Made by a program: the position numbers and the translations under genes. Below are positions 1 to 12,415 of a stretch of DNA of 64,000 nt, one piece after another. The notes beneath the pieces were generated by a model. The model was not told the DNA's origin and did not search any database. It worked only from the letters and a program-made list of their open reading frames with translations. Within the stretch, counting starts at the first letter, position 1; every line of letters starts with the position of its first letter. Origin of the DNA: Xiphophorus maculatus (taxonomy: Eukaryota; Chordata; Actinopteri; Cyprinodontiformes; Poeciliidae); the NCBI RefSeq assembly GCF_002775205.1, contig NC_036451.1:21128351-21192350 (forward strand), written 5' to 3'.

Positions 1-590
1 GCGTGTTTTTTTGGGGGGGTTTTAAGCTCTTACGTTTCCGCTAAAAGTCATTTGAAGCTAGAGGAGGACATTTTTGTGCGAATGATTGTATTATGAATGT
101 TTATTAATTAAATGTGCTCAGGTATTAGAAGACGTTGCGGCTGGTATCACAAGTTACCTTATGATTAGTTTATATCACATTACAGCAAGTTTAGATGAAA
201 CAGTGAAGCTTTTTCCCTCTTGATATCAATTCAACCAGAGACGGAAAAAAACCGATGAGAGAAATATGTTTTAATGTGATTTGCTTGGGTCAGTTAAACA
301 ATGTTGAGCATGAATGAACACTTTGGTACTTTTTTTTACTTATATTTGCCCAGATTTCGCAACACTAAACAATATAAGAATAAATTTTTTTGACAAAATC
401 AAAATCTGCATCGAAATTTCTTATAAGCACAATTTGTCAAAACTGTCTTCTTATGACAAGAAAAACTGCTGTTTAATTAGAAAGACAAAATTAAAAAGTA
501 AGAAGTCCCCTGCTCCTTTGATGTGCATTGTGTGTACGGCCTCAGGTTCAACTGGCAGCCAGGCTGATGAATTATAGATGTGGACTCCCT
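1..590. other. AT-rich non-coding stretch
   Basis: No recognisable gene, repeat family or regulatory array. The short open frames here have AT-driven composition and no family resemblance. Confidence 0.5.
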
Positions 591-1400
591 CTGCTCCTCC
601 AGGCCGGCGACAGACTGACGACTTTAAACTGTGACTAACCCCTCTGCTTGTCGGCTCCCGGCTGGACCCGGTGTCGGTCCGAGACTCGAACCAAACGGTT
701 TTCACTGCTCTCTTCGCTCCAATCTGGTTATGGAAGAGAACTGAGGAGCTCCAAGCTGCACTGTGATGGGAGGGCGTTCTGCAGCGACAGACACTTTCAT
801 GCTTGAGCCTCTGAGTGTCAGTGTCCTCCTCTGTTAGCGCAGACCGGGAGTTTGTGCTGCTGTTTCTGAAGCAGCTGGAAAAATGTTCGATGTTTGATGG
901 AGTCCGGGACTGGCTGCAGATGACGTTAAAGTTTAACACTGCAGATCCATAACTGTGTCCTCTTTAACGGATAACTTAGAAGCTTAACTTTGGTTATGTT
1001 AAAGCTTTGCAGGTCTTTCTTTGCAACACCTCCCTCCTTCTTTTAGCGCCTCAGTGCATTTCTTCTGTACAGCCTCCCCGCCTCCCACCCCTTCTGTCTC
1101 CTGTACTGCTAGGTCTATCTGTGTACTGAATCAGCATTTTAGAGCAGTGTGCCGCAGGCCTGCAGAGAGCCAGACTATGGACTTAATTATGTACTCCATC
1201 TCCCCTCCTTTCTTGCCCTGTCCCACTCTCCTTCCCCCTCTTTTTTTCCTCACTACTCATCCTGCCTCTCTCAACGACACGTCCAGCTCGATTCCCAACC
1301 CTACGTCGTCTTCCGAGGATGTAAACAATAACAATGCATCCTATTTGGCTTTTTATTTTCCATTTTATTGGGAACAAATAAAGGTTTGATTGGAGAGTTA
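591..1400 (+). other. Possible 3'-terminal exon and 3' UTR of an upstream gene
   Basis: A block of raised GC content (about 590-930) sits in AT-rich DNA and is followed by a pyrimidine-rich stretch ending in a canonical AATAAA at 1377-1382. Two acceptor-like sites are visible: a pyrimidine tract ending in AG just before 603, and one ending in GCAG near 843. After the second, a frame of about 35 codons runs to a TAA near 951 (it begins R-E-F-V-L-L-F-L-K-Q-L). I recognise no family. An open frame of 162 codons on the opposite strand (451-939) is also unrecognised. The reading as a plus-strand last exon is inference. Confidence 0.25.
1377..1382 (+). terminator. Candidate polyadenylation signal AATAAA
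   Basis: Canonical AATAAA at the end of the GC-rich block and pyrimidine-rich stretch. It is plausible as the end of an upstream plus-strand transcript. The hexamer is common by chance in AT-rich DNA, so the context carries most of the weight. Confidence 0.25.
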
Positions 1401-1984
1401 TGGCTGCCGGACCTCTAAACTGAACGCACTTAATTCAGACTGCAGTCTAACACATTTGGAGCAAAGGGAGAAAAACAAAGCATGGTCAGAGACGTCCTGG
1501 AGTTTTTCCCCTTCCATTCTTATCTTTTATCTCTCTTCAGTTTGTTTGTTTTTGAGCAACTCCTCTGATTTGCTGTTCATTTTACAGAGAGGACTGAGAC
1601 CATTGTTTCACTTCACCTCCCTGCTTGCTTGCACCATGTGAACATGTGGTGGTTTCAGCAACAGGTTTCATGTACAAAGTAAAACATACTGATTTAGGAA
1701 GATGAGAGCCATAAATTTTAACATATGTAAACACAACGTTACAAGAGACCACCGTGTAATTGTGAAGTGGAACTAAAAGGTAGATAGTTTTCAACGCATA
1801 TGTTCCTGTAAGAAATCTGAAGCCGTGGCTTTGTGTTTGTCTTCAGGACTCTACGTCAATAGTTAACGAATTTTACAACTGGGCCAGAGTTTACGTGTTT
1901 ATCTTGACTTTTTGTTTTCTCTTTGACATAGAAAGTACTCCAGGACCGTTGTTTTGTTTTTTTTTTTTTGTTTTTTTTATGTGT
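1383..1984. other. Non-coding, nothing recognised
   Basis: AT-rich sequence with a T-rich run just before the hAT MITE. No gene or repeat family was recognised. Confidence 0.5.
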
Positions 1985-2458
1985 GTGTGCGGCAAGGGCG
2001 TAGGTTTGGTCTAAGTTTTGGTGGGACCTTACAACTTACTTTTTGGTGGCGACATGGTCTCGGAGACTCATAATAAATGTCAAACTCAGAAGGAGACGCG
2101 TTCACTGTCAGCACCGTGGACCGAGCTTCCGTTCCGCGTGTGGCCACCTGGCCGCCGCCTGGTGCAGCCAATCAAAGAACGTAGATCCACGTTCTGTGAG
2201 CCAATAGCGGGTCGTCATAGTTCATAACAGCGAATTTTAAAATGAATGCTACCACTGCGTAGTATATTGAAATATTAAACTAATCAATGTAGATTTTCGT
2301 TTATTTATTTTGTTTTTGTTAAAAAAAATACATATGGTTTTGTTTTTGTTTTTTTTATTAATATGGCAAAAATTGGTCGGGACTATTTTATATCCCTTGA
2401 ATATTGGTCGTGACATGTCACGACCGTCCACACCCAAACCTACGCCCATGGTGTGCGG
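1985..2458. mobile_element. hAT-type MITE with perfect 8-bp target-site duplication
   Basis: The element occupies 1993-2450 (458 bp). Its ends are inverted repeats: CAAGGGCGTAGGTTTGG on the left, and on the right the reverse complement of CATGGGCGTAGGTTTGG, 16 of 17 matching. It is flanked by the identical octamer GTGTGCGG at 1985-1992 and 2451-2458. An 8-bp duplication with CA-starting ends is the hAT signature. There is no transposase frame, so it is non-autonomous. Inside are a GC-rich section with two CCAAT-box-like sites (near 2166 and 2201) and an AT-rich half, plus a short palindrome (GTGACATGTCAC) near the right end. Confidence 0.85.
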
Positions 2459-4640
2459 ATGCTCTGTCTTCACAAACCGCCAGTCGGAATGAGGCAGAAG
2501 GCCGCTCACACTGAACCAGGTTCTGGTTCTGCTGGAGAATTCTTTCTGCTAAGAGGGATTTTTCTTCTCTACTGTCATTAATTGCGCTTTTACTATAACG
2601 TTAATGAATTAATTGACCAGTCTACTGTCAGTGTGCTGGATTAGGAGGAGAGACTGATGGAAGTTGGCGACTCGATGCAATCTGGTGGGTTTACTTAGAT
2701 ATTAAACTTTTTTTCCAGTAGGAATGAACTTCACTGTTAATCAACGCGATGGAACTGGGATGTTTAAAATCAACTTCGATTCTGTTTGGATTGAACCGAT
2801 GACATATTTCGGTGTATAAACTGGACCTCTTTCGTAAAGTGCATTTGTTGTGAACTTACACTACATAAACAATCTGATCTGAACCACCTTGAGGAATTTC
2901 TCTGCCAGTTTTGTAGATTTATTTTTTATTTTTTTGCCCAACTTTCCTTTTGAAATAATTCAAGTTCCAGCAAAAACAAATGGAGAACCTCTCTTTTGAG
3001 AAAATTTTCAACTGTTGCCACATGTTCTCAATTGGTTGTTGGTCAGAACGGACAGGTCTAAATAAAAACTACTTGTTCTGCCCACAGACTCACCTGAGCT
3101 GAGAATCTCTGCATCTCCTCCAGAGTCACCATATTGCTCTCAGCAGCTTGTCTAACTAAGCGTTGTGTGGGAGATGAAGGCATATGAATACTCTGCAGGA
3201 GGAGTTTGTCTCATCTCCCAAACCCGCCATTTTTCCTCTGACTAGACGCACTAAAGCGTTTTTAGAACAGCTCCGTAGAAAAGTCCCGTAAGACTGACGC
3301 GAAGTGGCGCACTGCTGCTGCTGCTGCTTAAACCTAAGTGGTCGCTGCTTCTCTGAAATCTTAAGGAAACGACGTTGCACCTGCCCTGTGGCTGCATGGC
3401 TCGCATGCCGCAGCAGAACGATCTGGTGCTGAGAGTTGGACGAAAACGTAGAGAAACGCAGGATGAGCGGTGTTCCGCGGGTCGAGGGGTCAGTGAAGCG
3501 GCGCTATCCGCCCACAGACATCGGCTAACAAGAGGAGAGGGGAAAGGCCAGCAGCAAACCAGCTGCAGAGGAATTAGGAGCTGAGCGGAGGGAGGAACAC
3601 AAGTGAGAGGGTGGCTGAATATTCAGACTGCTATAAATTTATTTTTATTTTTAATCACATTTCTTCTTCTCTTCCTGCATCATAACCATCGGCGCCGACT
3701 AAGCAGTCTCAGATGTCCCCCCTGCAGCCAGACGGTGGCGGTTTGGGGGTTCCGGAGTGAACAGGGACGCCTGGAGAGGCAGCGCAGTACCAGCCCCGAT
3801 AGAGCTTAAAAGCAGAAGTGCTTTGCTCCTTTTACGCCCACATACACCGAGCACATGTGTTAAATAAAGCAACAGGTCGATTTGGGTATCAGTAAATCAG
3901 AAAACGCCAGCGGGCCTTTTTTTTCTTCTTCTTCTTCTTCTTCTTCTTTCTTTCAGCCGCTTCTCCTCTGGTTTTCCAAGCCTCACAAACAAACACTGAA
4001 CTCTCGAATTGAAATGTGGCAGGAAGAGCTGGATTCGTCCACATTCATGCAAAAGACTCTTACCTCCACGAAATGCTGGCCAGTTACTCAATGTGAATCA
4101 GGTAAGATAGCCCCCTCCGCCCCCTTTTTTAATAAAAGGGACATAAACGCACACTTGAATAAACTTTTCTCAGGTTAACTGAAATATTTCAATGCTTATT
4201 TTTCTGTAAATCAAATATTCAACCCTTTCCAAACGTTCTCACTCTATGAGCTATGTGTATTTTTGGGAAATTTTGATATTTTTGACATGGCGGTTGTGTG
4301 TTTGTTAAATAAAATACACTGAGTCGTAATGTAAATTTTTTTTTTGAAGGGATATGAATAGTTTTGCCACCTATTCACGAGGTTACATTTCCTGTTTCGA
4401 TTTAGAGTCATCTGCAGGCCAACACCTGACACCATAAAGGTGTAAGGCTCTCTCCGTAATCCCCTCCTTTAGATGAACTTAATTCCCCTGGAAACGTGAG
4501 ATATTTCACTTTCTGAGCTGCAGAATGGAAATGCAGCTCCTGAGGAAACACTGAGGATGTGTGTGTGATTTTTGAAACGAGGAGTTGATCTTACCTGTTT
4601 GTTGTTCCAGATTTATAGTTTTAGTCAAATAAGGCCTGCA
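2459..4640. other. Unique non-coding stretch with a GC-rich patch
   Basis: No gene recognised. A GC-richer patch lies at about 3100-3800 and includes a short CTG run near 3312-3328. A strong donor-like CAGGTAAGA lies near 4098-4106 but no supporting exon was found. Confidence 0.4.
3923..3948 (+). repeat. (TTC)n microsatellite
   Basis: About eight TTC units. Open frames through it encode poly-Ser or poly-Arg and are artefacts. Confidence 0.85.
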
Positions 4641-4647
4641 TGGAAAA

Positions 4648-4837
<190 letters not shown>

Positions 4838-4983
4838 CAAACATTATTATTATTAGTTTATTTTTTGGAGCCTTCCTGTAATTTTTGAATTTTTATTAAG
4901 AGGCAAAAGCTAACGCAGGCTAGCCAGAAGCCTCTTGCTTCTTTCTGCATGGTTACAATGATCGCATCGCTTGTGGGGGTGCA

Positions 4984-5038
4984 CACGTGTGTGTGTGTAT
5001 GTGTGTGTGTGTGTGTGCGCGTGTGTGTGTGTGTGTGC
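4984..5038 (+). repeat. (TG)n microsatellite
   Basis: Imperfect TG run with one TA and one GCGC interruption, 150 bp downstream of the larger compound microsatellite. Confidence 0.9.
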
Positions 5039-5654
5039 TTCGTTAAAGCCTTCCATGGCGCCACTTCTCTATGAGCTAATTTATAGTCGTGCATTGAGCA
5101 TTACATCAGAGCTGGTGATGAACACTAAATCAGTCACATTTACAATATTGATTCCTTATTGCCTCTCTTTGGAGCACAAACAGCCAGCGGCCAGGTTCAC
5201 ATCGTCCATGCAACCTTTTTATGCTGGACGTTTTTCCTCTTTGACTTTTATTGCTCTTCGTTTCCTTAACCCTTCAGATAGCCTCCCTTTTGGCGGATCA
5301 TTATCTTTGATTCACGTCGGTGGGCTGTAACCCCATTTTTGTAGCACAAGAGGATCGATGTCGACCGGCCAGGAGAACGTTTAGTGTTCAGGAAATCTTA
5401 CAACCAACCCTCGTCGTGCCCCGCTTCCATCGCTGGAGGCAAAATGGCCTGTGCCAACATGAGAGACCGCAGAGAGCTGCACTCTCTGGGTTTGCATTCT
5501 CCACATTGGTTTCAGCCTATAGCAAGAAAACGATGATGAAGCACAGAGTTTAGCTAAAAGCATGATGTGATAAATGTGTATGTGTATGTTTACCCTGTGC
5601 TGATATGATGGCGCTGCATCAGTGGATAGATTTTTTTTTTTCTGCGTTTTTAGC
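5039..5654. other. Non-coding, nothing recognised
   Basis: No coding signal or repeat family was recognised; open frames are short and unlike known proteins. Confidence 0.45.
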
Positions 5655-5961
5655 ACCATGAAAGTAAAGTGCTAGAACTTAGTGAACTTGAAAGAAGACA
5701 AAATTAACTTAGAACATTTTAGCAAGATATAAGAGTTTATTTTTAGTAAACAAATGATGAAAAAGTATTAGGTGTAAGAGAAATTATCTACTGGGGGAAC
5801 TAATATTTTTTCAATATTGAAGAATTGTTTACTGAAAATAAGCTCCAAGATCTTGCAAAAAAAAAGTCACTTGTAATTTAGTTTTGTCTTAATTTCAAAG
5901 TGCTATATTTGCACTAGAAACTAGACCAAAATATTTGGTAATATTTTGCGTTTTTGCAGTG
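5655..5961. mobile_element. Palindromic MITE, decayed left end
   Basis: The right end GCGTTTTTGCAGTG (ending 5961) and the inner motifs (TTGCACTAGAAACTAGACCAAA; AGCAAGATATAAGAG) match the full-length copy at 13687-14061. The arms are mutually inverted. The left terminal repeat is degraded, so the left limit is approximate. I know this as a common teleost repeat with CACTGCAAAAAC-type ends; the family name is not certain. Confidence 0.55.
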
Positions 5962-6368
5962 CATAAGACCCTAACTGCAATAAAATGATGTTGACCAAAC
6001 CGTATTCACAGGTCATAACGGCCCAGTCCAAGTCCAGACCCAAACGCCGTTGAGAACTTATGGCTGTGTGCCAATACTGTTTCAAACAGAGCCAGAAACC
6101 CAATCATTTTAGGGAATCTGCCTCCATTTGCTGTTTCACCTCAAAGTCAGGCTCACCCCAGGACCGGTCATCCCGTGTGACTGGTAGCTTAGAGTCACTG
6201 ATCTTAGTAAATTTATCCCGTAACGAAGAAGGTCACAGGTCAAGTCTAATCCAAGAGATTGAGTGAAATATTCATGGGCACATGTGGAACTTCATCTGAG
6301 CGCACCCACCGAGGAGGCAGGAAGAGGGCACGGGCTTCGCTTTCAAACCCCTGAAGTGCTCAGAGCAC

Positions 6369-6390
6369 CTGCCTGCCTGCCTGCCTGCCG
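6369..6390 (+). repeat. (CCTG)n microsatellite
   Basis: About five tandem CCTG/CTGC units. Confidence 0.7.
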
Positions 6391-6720
6391 TCCGACATCC
6401 TGCATCGGTAAGTGTGATGAGAGAACACACGAATTCATTAAGCTCAGATTGACCCGCTATGACGAGCAATTTAGTCTAAAACACACTCAGGCACCTGCGG
6501 GAGAGAGCAAATTAGCATTTTAAATGGGAACGATTATAGGCCAGGCCACCGAGTGTGTGTAGGGGTGTGTGTGTGGGTGTGTGCGTGTGTGTGTGTGAAT
6601 TCAGACACACAGACATCTCCTCTCTCCACTCTCTTACTAGAGCAACATATCACCGTAGTTTGCTGCTGTCTAACATATTGACACTACATAATACTCTCCT
6701 CCCGCGCCTTGCTCTCTCTC

Positions 6721-6729
6721 TATAAATAG
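6721..6729 (+). promoter_or_regulatory. Candidate TATA box (TATAAATAG)
   Basis: A consensus TATAAATAG directly follows a CT-rich tract and a small GC patch (CTCCCGCGCC), and is followed by GC-richer DNA where initiation would be expected (about 6750). No downstream coding exon was found, so any transcript would be non-coding or unidentified. Confidence 0.25.
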
Positions 6730-6989
6730 AGTTGCCGGTGCTGAGCGCAGCTGGAGAGGACTTCTCTGAGCGCTCTAATCTGACCCAACACAAAGAAAAC
6801 AAATGTGCATCGCTCCCATTTACCTGGCAGGCCTTGCAGGGAAGGCGACAGTGTGAGTGTTTTAATCACAGACGGGTTGGACTTTCTCAATAAACTTCAG
6901 TTTTGTTTCGTCGTCACTTTCTGTTGCTCTGATTCAGTCAGTTTCAGGTTGTGTTTGCCAGTTCTTATTGGCCGTCATTAGCTAAATGT

Positions 6990-7372
6990 TGTTTGGTTTT
7001 AGTTTAGTTTTCATAATAGTTTTAGTTTTTTCATGCGTTGGTTAATTGTTAAGTGCAGAATTCAAAAAGGTCAAAGTGTCGCAGCGTTTTCAAAAATTGT
7101 ATTCAGTTATTGTTGAACCACAATTTTCTGACAGCTGACGCAAATTGCTTGAGTGGGGAAGAAAATATTAATTTCACATCAGTTCAAAAGGCCAATAGAG
7201 TCATGAACACAAAAATGACATATGTCTATAATTTCAGTATGCTTTAGTTTTTATAACACACAATAAAGTTTCAGTTATGGTTTTTCTCCATTTTTACTTC
7301 AGTTAACGAAGATGTTTTCTTAATTTCAGTTTTTAATTTATTAGTTTTAGTTAACCATAGTAACCTTGGTTT
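6990..7372. mobile_element. Probable MITE with TTAGTTTTAGTTAAC-type ends
   Basis: The left end is rich in GGTTTTAGTTTAGTTTTC; the right end carries TTAGTTTTAGTTAACCATAGTAACCTTGG. This resembles a common fish repeat with TTAGTTAAC/GTAACC ends. No clear target duplication, so the boundaries are approximate. Confidence 0.4.
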
Positions 7373-9361
7373 TTAATTTGATGCAGCTGGGCGTTATATG
7401 TGAGTTTTATTTGTATGTTATCATTTCGCAACTTACGTAATTTCAGAGGACTTTTCTCAGGCACTTGGTGACAGTAGGTGGAAAATCGCATGCAAAAAGC
7501 TACGCCATACCTTGTAAAGAATGCTTTAATGATCTCTTTTTACCTGTTTTGGAATTTCTCTAGAGGAAATGTCTGACTAATGATCCCTGAACCTCTGAAT
7601 CTCCATCTTGTGGATGAAACTGAGCTTTAGTCCTGATTTGAACGACAGTATTAAAGTGAACCTCAATAAAACAGCCAAAGCTGTTCTAGGATTCACCAAT
7701 GAACTTTTTTAAAAATATCTTATATTAACATTACAGTCTGGTTTTCGGCTGACATTCGGTGAGCCGTCAAGTTTATGAGAATAAAATTGAGATTTTAGCA
7801 ATATTTGGGGAAAGCTAAAAGAAATATGTTTTGTATTTTACAAAGAAAGGTTTCACAAATCATAAGCTGTAAAAACAGAGGAAATGTCACAGTGCATATT
7901 AAAACATCATAAAACGACATAAACAAACAAGCAAGCACACACGCGCTTGTATTTCCAACCACATTTTGACCTTGTTGTGTTGACACTGCTGGTTTGTTTT
8001 AGTATCTGGCCAATCAGTGCAGGTATTGAAGGGTGATTGGTCGGTGACAAAGTTTTTCCTTGCACAATATGTCACCCTGGCATACATGGCATATAAACCC
8101 CACAACCTTGTTCAGATAGTGACATATTATTATTCATTGCAAAAGACTTCAATGAGATATTCATCTGATTTTAAAAATTAAACCAATAGCCAGCAATGTA
8201 CGTTACTTACTTGTTCTAAACTATGCAAAAAAAAAAAAAACGCCCAAACAAACCCTCATTTTAGGGTGAAGCAAGCCCCCACAGATGTACTTCATATGTC
8301 ATGTCTCGTTCTGAGCTGTCAGGATTCATGTGAGGATCGACTTTGTAAATCCTCCAAACGAGGCTCAAAGCGGTTTTTCATTTACTCTCGCACACATTCA
8401 GAGCTCAGTCAGGCTGAATCAGTCTTGCGGAGGGCTGCACTCATCTGCTCTCCCCTCACTCGTTCGCTCACAGCTCTTATGTCAGATCAATAGCGAAGCG
8501 TCTTGGTGAAAAGAGAGAGGCTACTTGGAGGACGGGAAAAAATTAAATTACGCCTCTTCTGCTCCGATTGCCTTCTTCCTGTGCCTCCCTTCCTTCGTTT
8601 CTGCATTGATCTATAAAAGGCTGTTTTTAGCTGCAGGCCTCAGTGCAGCTGACCTTGCTTTTGCCGATTTGCAAACCCGTACATTAGGCAAACGCTTATT
8701 CCTATTGAATCATCTTGTAAAGTTTTGAGTAGGTTTACTAGTGGGTACGAGACAGATGATGGTAAAAAAAAATAAAAATGTAGCATTTAATCTCCTGGTG
8801 ATCCACGGAATATTTCAGAGAAAAGAGCCAAAGTTCAGAAGTGTTCTGGGTGATGAAGTTCACCTGAAAACAGATTAAAGGCGTAATTATCTGCATCCTG
8901 TGTGTTTTGTTGGGTTTTCCCACAAAACCACGTCCCAGGTTTCCTCACACGCCCGCTTGGTCCATCTCAAAGTCAGTTAGCCTGACTCAAAGTTGCCGCA
9001 CCGTTTCTTCTTTGTTGGTTTTTACTGTCCGGCGTCTCCTGAGGGGAGTCAGACAGGAGCGTTTTATCGGAAACTTGGTTCAGCAGGCCATCCATCACAC
9101 CAGGACTGCAGCTATAGACTGGCACGCAAAGGGCTGAGCCAGCACTTTCTGGGAGGAAGGACATGTGAGAATTTATTTGCGTTTCCACTGAAATGCACAA
9201 ATTCATTTCTGAGAGGTCAACATCGTCACAGTAAAATCAGCAATGCAAAACCTTTAACTCATCCCACGAATTTGTTTTTTTGTTTGTGGTTTTTTTTGGT
9301 CTTTTTCATGTTGTTTATCTAATCTTCAATGTATTTTATAGCTTTTCCATGGAGTAGAGTA
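7373..9361. other. Unique non-coding stretch
   Basis: No gene recognised. A promoter-like arrangement (inverted CCAAT pair at about 8010-8040 and ATATAAAC near 8091) and an A13 run near 8227 are the only notable features. Confidence 0.4.
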
Positions 9362-10225
9362 GACCAACACACAGGGGTGCATAATTACAAAGTACTAGAA
9401 AAGGATACATGGTTTTAAAAAATCTTTCAAATTAAAATCAGAAAAAAGCGTTCAGCCTGTTTATGTCAATACTTTGTAAAGCTAATTTGCTCTTCTAGAG
9501 ATTGAAATGTTTGCTCTATTTGCTTTTTTCCATAGCTGCTCAAGCTGACCAGCAATTTTCCACACAGATTCTTGGCTGTTCCAAATCTGGACTTTGACTG
9601 GGCCGTTTTAACACTTTAAGACATACTTTGTTTGAGCTAAACCATTTCACTTCAGCTCTGGTATTTCCGGGTTTTTTTTTTTCTCATATTGGATGGTGAA
9701 GCTCCCCAAAGTCTCTTGCAGCAGGTTTGTCCTGCATCTGGCTCCACAACTCGGACCAGCATCCCAGGCTCCTCTGGTCTGACTTCCACCGCCATGTTTT
9801 AAGGTGGACCAGTATCTTCATGTTGTTGTTTTTTTTTGTTTTTTTCCGGTGTTGGTTTTCTACCATTGTGTTTTGCATCTTAGTCAGAAAGTTCATTTTG
9901 CTCTCCTCTTACGCTTGCTATAACAAGTGTTTGCAAATGAGATGGAGCCGGTTTCCTGTCCAGCCTTTGCTCTCTTATTTGTTAACATAGTTCATTTTTC
10001 AGATAATGAACTAAACATGGCTGGAATATTATTTTCCAGCCACTCTCTGATTTAAACTTCTCTGCAACTTTATTTCTGAGCTGCTCGTCACGATGCTGTT
10101 TGATCACTAACAATCTCTGATAAACTTCTTAATTACACATTTTATTTAGGGGCATCAGATTTAAAAAGGACTGAATGCAAATATATTCCACCATTTTTTA
10201 TTTTTTTTAGATTTTTATAAGTGGA
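9362..10225 (-). mobile_element. Decayed, nearly full-length Tc1/mariner element
   Basis: Read on the minus strand, the segment keeps the order of landmarks of fish Tc1-like elements: the 5' region, the transposase region (counterpart of TGGCCCAGTCAAAGTCCAGA near 9586-9606), and the far end near 9370-9400. The transposase frame is full of stops and indels, so it is a dead copy. The open frames inside are remnants, not genes. Confidence 0.65.
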
Positions 10226-11744
10226 AAAAAATAGAAATCAAAGCCCGACCACATCGGGCGTTTGAGACGATACTTAAAGGGATGGAGCTGATCACAAGCC
10301 AGCCTAATGAGGCACGCTCCCCCACATGCAGGTCGTCTAATTCATGATGACACATCTTGTCTCAACAGCAGGCGTGTAAAGAATTTCTCATTTAGAAGGC
10401 AAACGACAAACACAGCCTCTCCTTTCGTCTTTTCTTACATACATGTATATTCAATATTTATTTGATTAATAAAGAGCTGAATTCATATTTCTCGTAGGGC
10501 TTCGACCATAACTATTTAAATAATTATCCAGCCGGGCTAGGTTCTGACAGCAGCTCAGCAGATTTTTTTTTTTTTTTTATCCGATGATTTGATCTGACAC
10601 CAAAGTCGAGGACCCGAATGACAATTATTGCTCCTGACTAAGAGGAGGGTGAGGGGAAGAAAAGGGAACGAGAGTAAAAGACGCAAGACCTCATTAAGTG
10701 TACATAAAGGGAATGATCGTGATCCAGTCGTTTCTGAGCGCGTCAGTGGGTGCGTGCCGGCCAGAGCAGCTCTCTGAAACCCCTGGGAGGGTTAAGTAAG
10801 GAAACAGAGGAGATTAAGGTGGGGAATTCTCATCCAAGCCTTCCAAATCAGGAAAAGTGTCGACAAGAGCCGCCCTGCGAGGGAACGACGGGGAACAGAG
10901 GTAGAAGAGAGTCGACTGAAAGTTAAAGCTGTCGGACTGAATGGTGGATTTCACTCTGGGAGTGAATGTGACATGAAAAAAGAAGGCTGGATGATGTTTA
11001 CTTTGACGTTATTAACAGTTGTTAATGCAGATGTGGGGGTTTAGAGAAAGGGGTTAGGAGCTTGTGACGAAAAGCGGGGTGTGGGATGGTCCTCGGGGGC
11101 AGTTCTGTGGTAATGAGCTATTAGTCTCAGAGGAAGATGAGCTCTATTAGAGGAAGACTGAGCAGCTATTCTGAGGTTTAATCTGCCTTTTTCACCTTCT
11201 CCTGCAGCTCAGCACAGATTCAGGTTCCCCACCCTGACCACGCACCAAATATAAAGCAAGAAAAGCACTCGGATTGCATCGCAGTCGAAAGAGAGGAGTC
11301 TGGAGAAAGTGCGGCTCGGTCTCACAGGATCGCTCAGTCTCTGTTTGTTTTACAAAATTGATTTCCTCTCACTTCACTTTTTATTGGTTAGCTCTCGTCT
11401 CTTTAAATATTGAACTGTGCTCATCCTTTATTCATCCACTAAATAAGAACTCAAATTCCATTTTCTGAGGAAGTTCAGTTCTGCAGGGATATTTGGAGTC
11501 AGGTCAGCAGGTCGAGGTCAGAAAGTCAGCGTCTCCCGGAGACACTTCCCATCATGGCTCTATTTTTGATCCAGGATTCTCTTGTCTAATTATTAAAACA
11601 AAACATGAGTCCTGTTATTTTATGGAACTGGAAGATTATAATTATTGCTTAATTTAAGAAAAATCCCGGACAAGCCCCCAGATACCCATAATAGCCCTCT
11701 GCATATTTTGCAGTCTGCATGGCATTTCAAAATAAGAACGTTAC
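10226..11744. other. Unique, moderately GC-rich non-coding stretch
   Basis: No repeat family or gene recognised. Parts (10245-10400, 10500-10760) have balanced composition and several TAATTA-type motifs, so it could include conserved non-coding elements. Confidence 0.35.
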
Positions 11745-11860
11745 AGAGCTTTTCAAAGGTATTCACGCCCTTTGAACTTTTTTACATTTTGTTATGTTAC
11801 AACCACAAACTTTAGCAGAAGCAACTGGAAATGTATGTGACTTTAGAAAGGGCTACAATT
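11745..11860 (+). mobile_element. Tc1-like 5' end fragment
   Basis: The run TTTTCAAAGGTATTCACGCC followed by TTTGAACTTTTTTACATTTTGT and a GTTACAACCACAAACTT motif is the characteristic terminal region of a fish Tc1 family. It breaks off after about 100 bp. Confidence 0.6.
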
Positions 11861-12415
11861 TTTTGTTTTGGGGAGACGGGTTTGGATTTATTTGTTTATT
11901 TTACTTTTTAATGTTTTACACAAATTCATAGGTCAACATTAGATGAGTTGCATAAATAGCTTGGGGTATTGTTTATGAAGCTAAGCAACATTCAAGTTGA
12001 ATTCTTTGGAAACAACATGAAGTTATTGGGGAGGGGAGACATTAAACCTACCCTGCGTCAAGTCATACCTGCTAATGCATAAGACTACCTATTACTGCAA
12101 TTTGCATTCATAAAATAATTTGTCCTTAGTGGATAGGGCACCAACAGCTGCTCCAGCCCAGGGCCCCACATCTTTGTAAATCCGGCCCCAGCCAAGACAA
12201 ATAAATTCAACGCAGGCTAAAGCTGAGAGTCCCAAATAGTAAGTACCAAATGATCTAAAAAATGGTGTAACATCGTCTGCAACTTTTACACTGGTTGCAG
12301 CGGGAGAGAGAACTAGGATGCTTTGGCTTCTTGTTTTATTCCCTCCCTCAGCCAGCTTGACCGGGTGACACACTGAGTTGTCAGGACTGATCGAGGCTCC
12401 TCTGAGATGGCAGCA

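Noticed and set aside
451..939. 162-codon minus-strand frame
   Set aside because: No domain, no splice or promoter context; the plus-strand last-exon reading is at least as plausible. Not called as a gene.
12092..12373. 93-codon minus-strand frame with a hydrophobic centre
   Set aside because: No homologue recognised and no exon signals; treated as chance.
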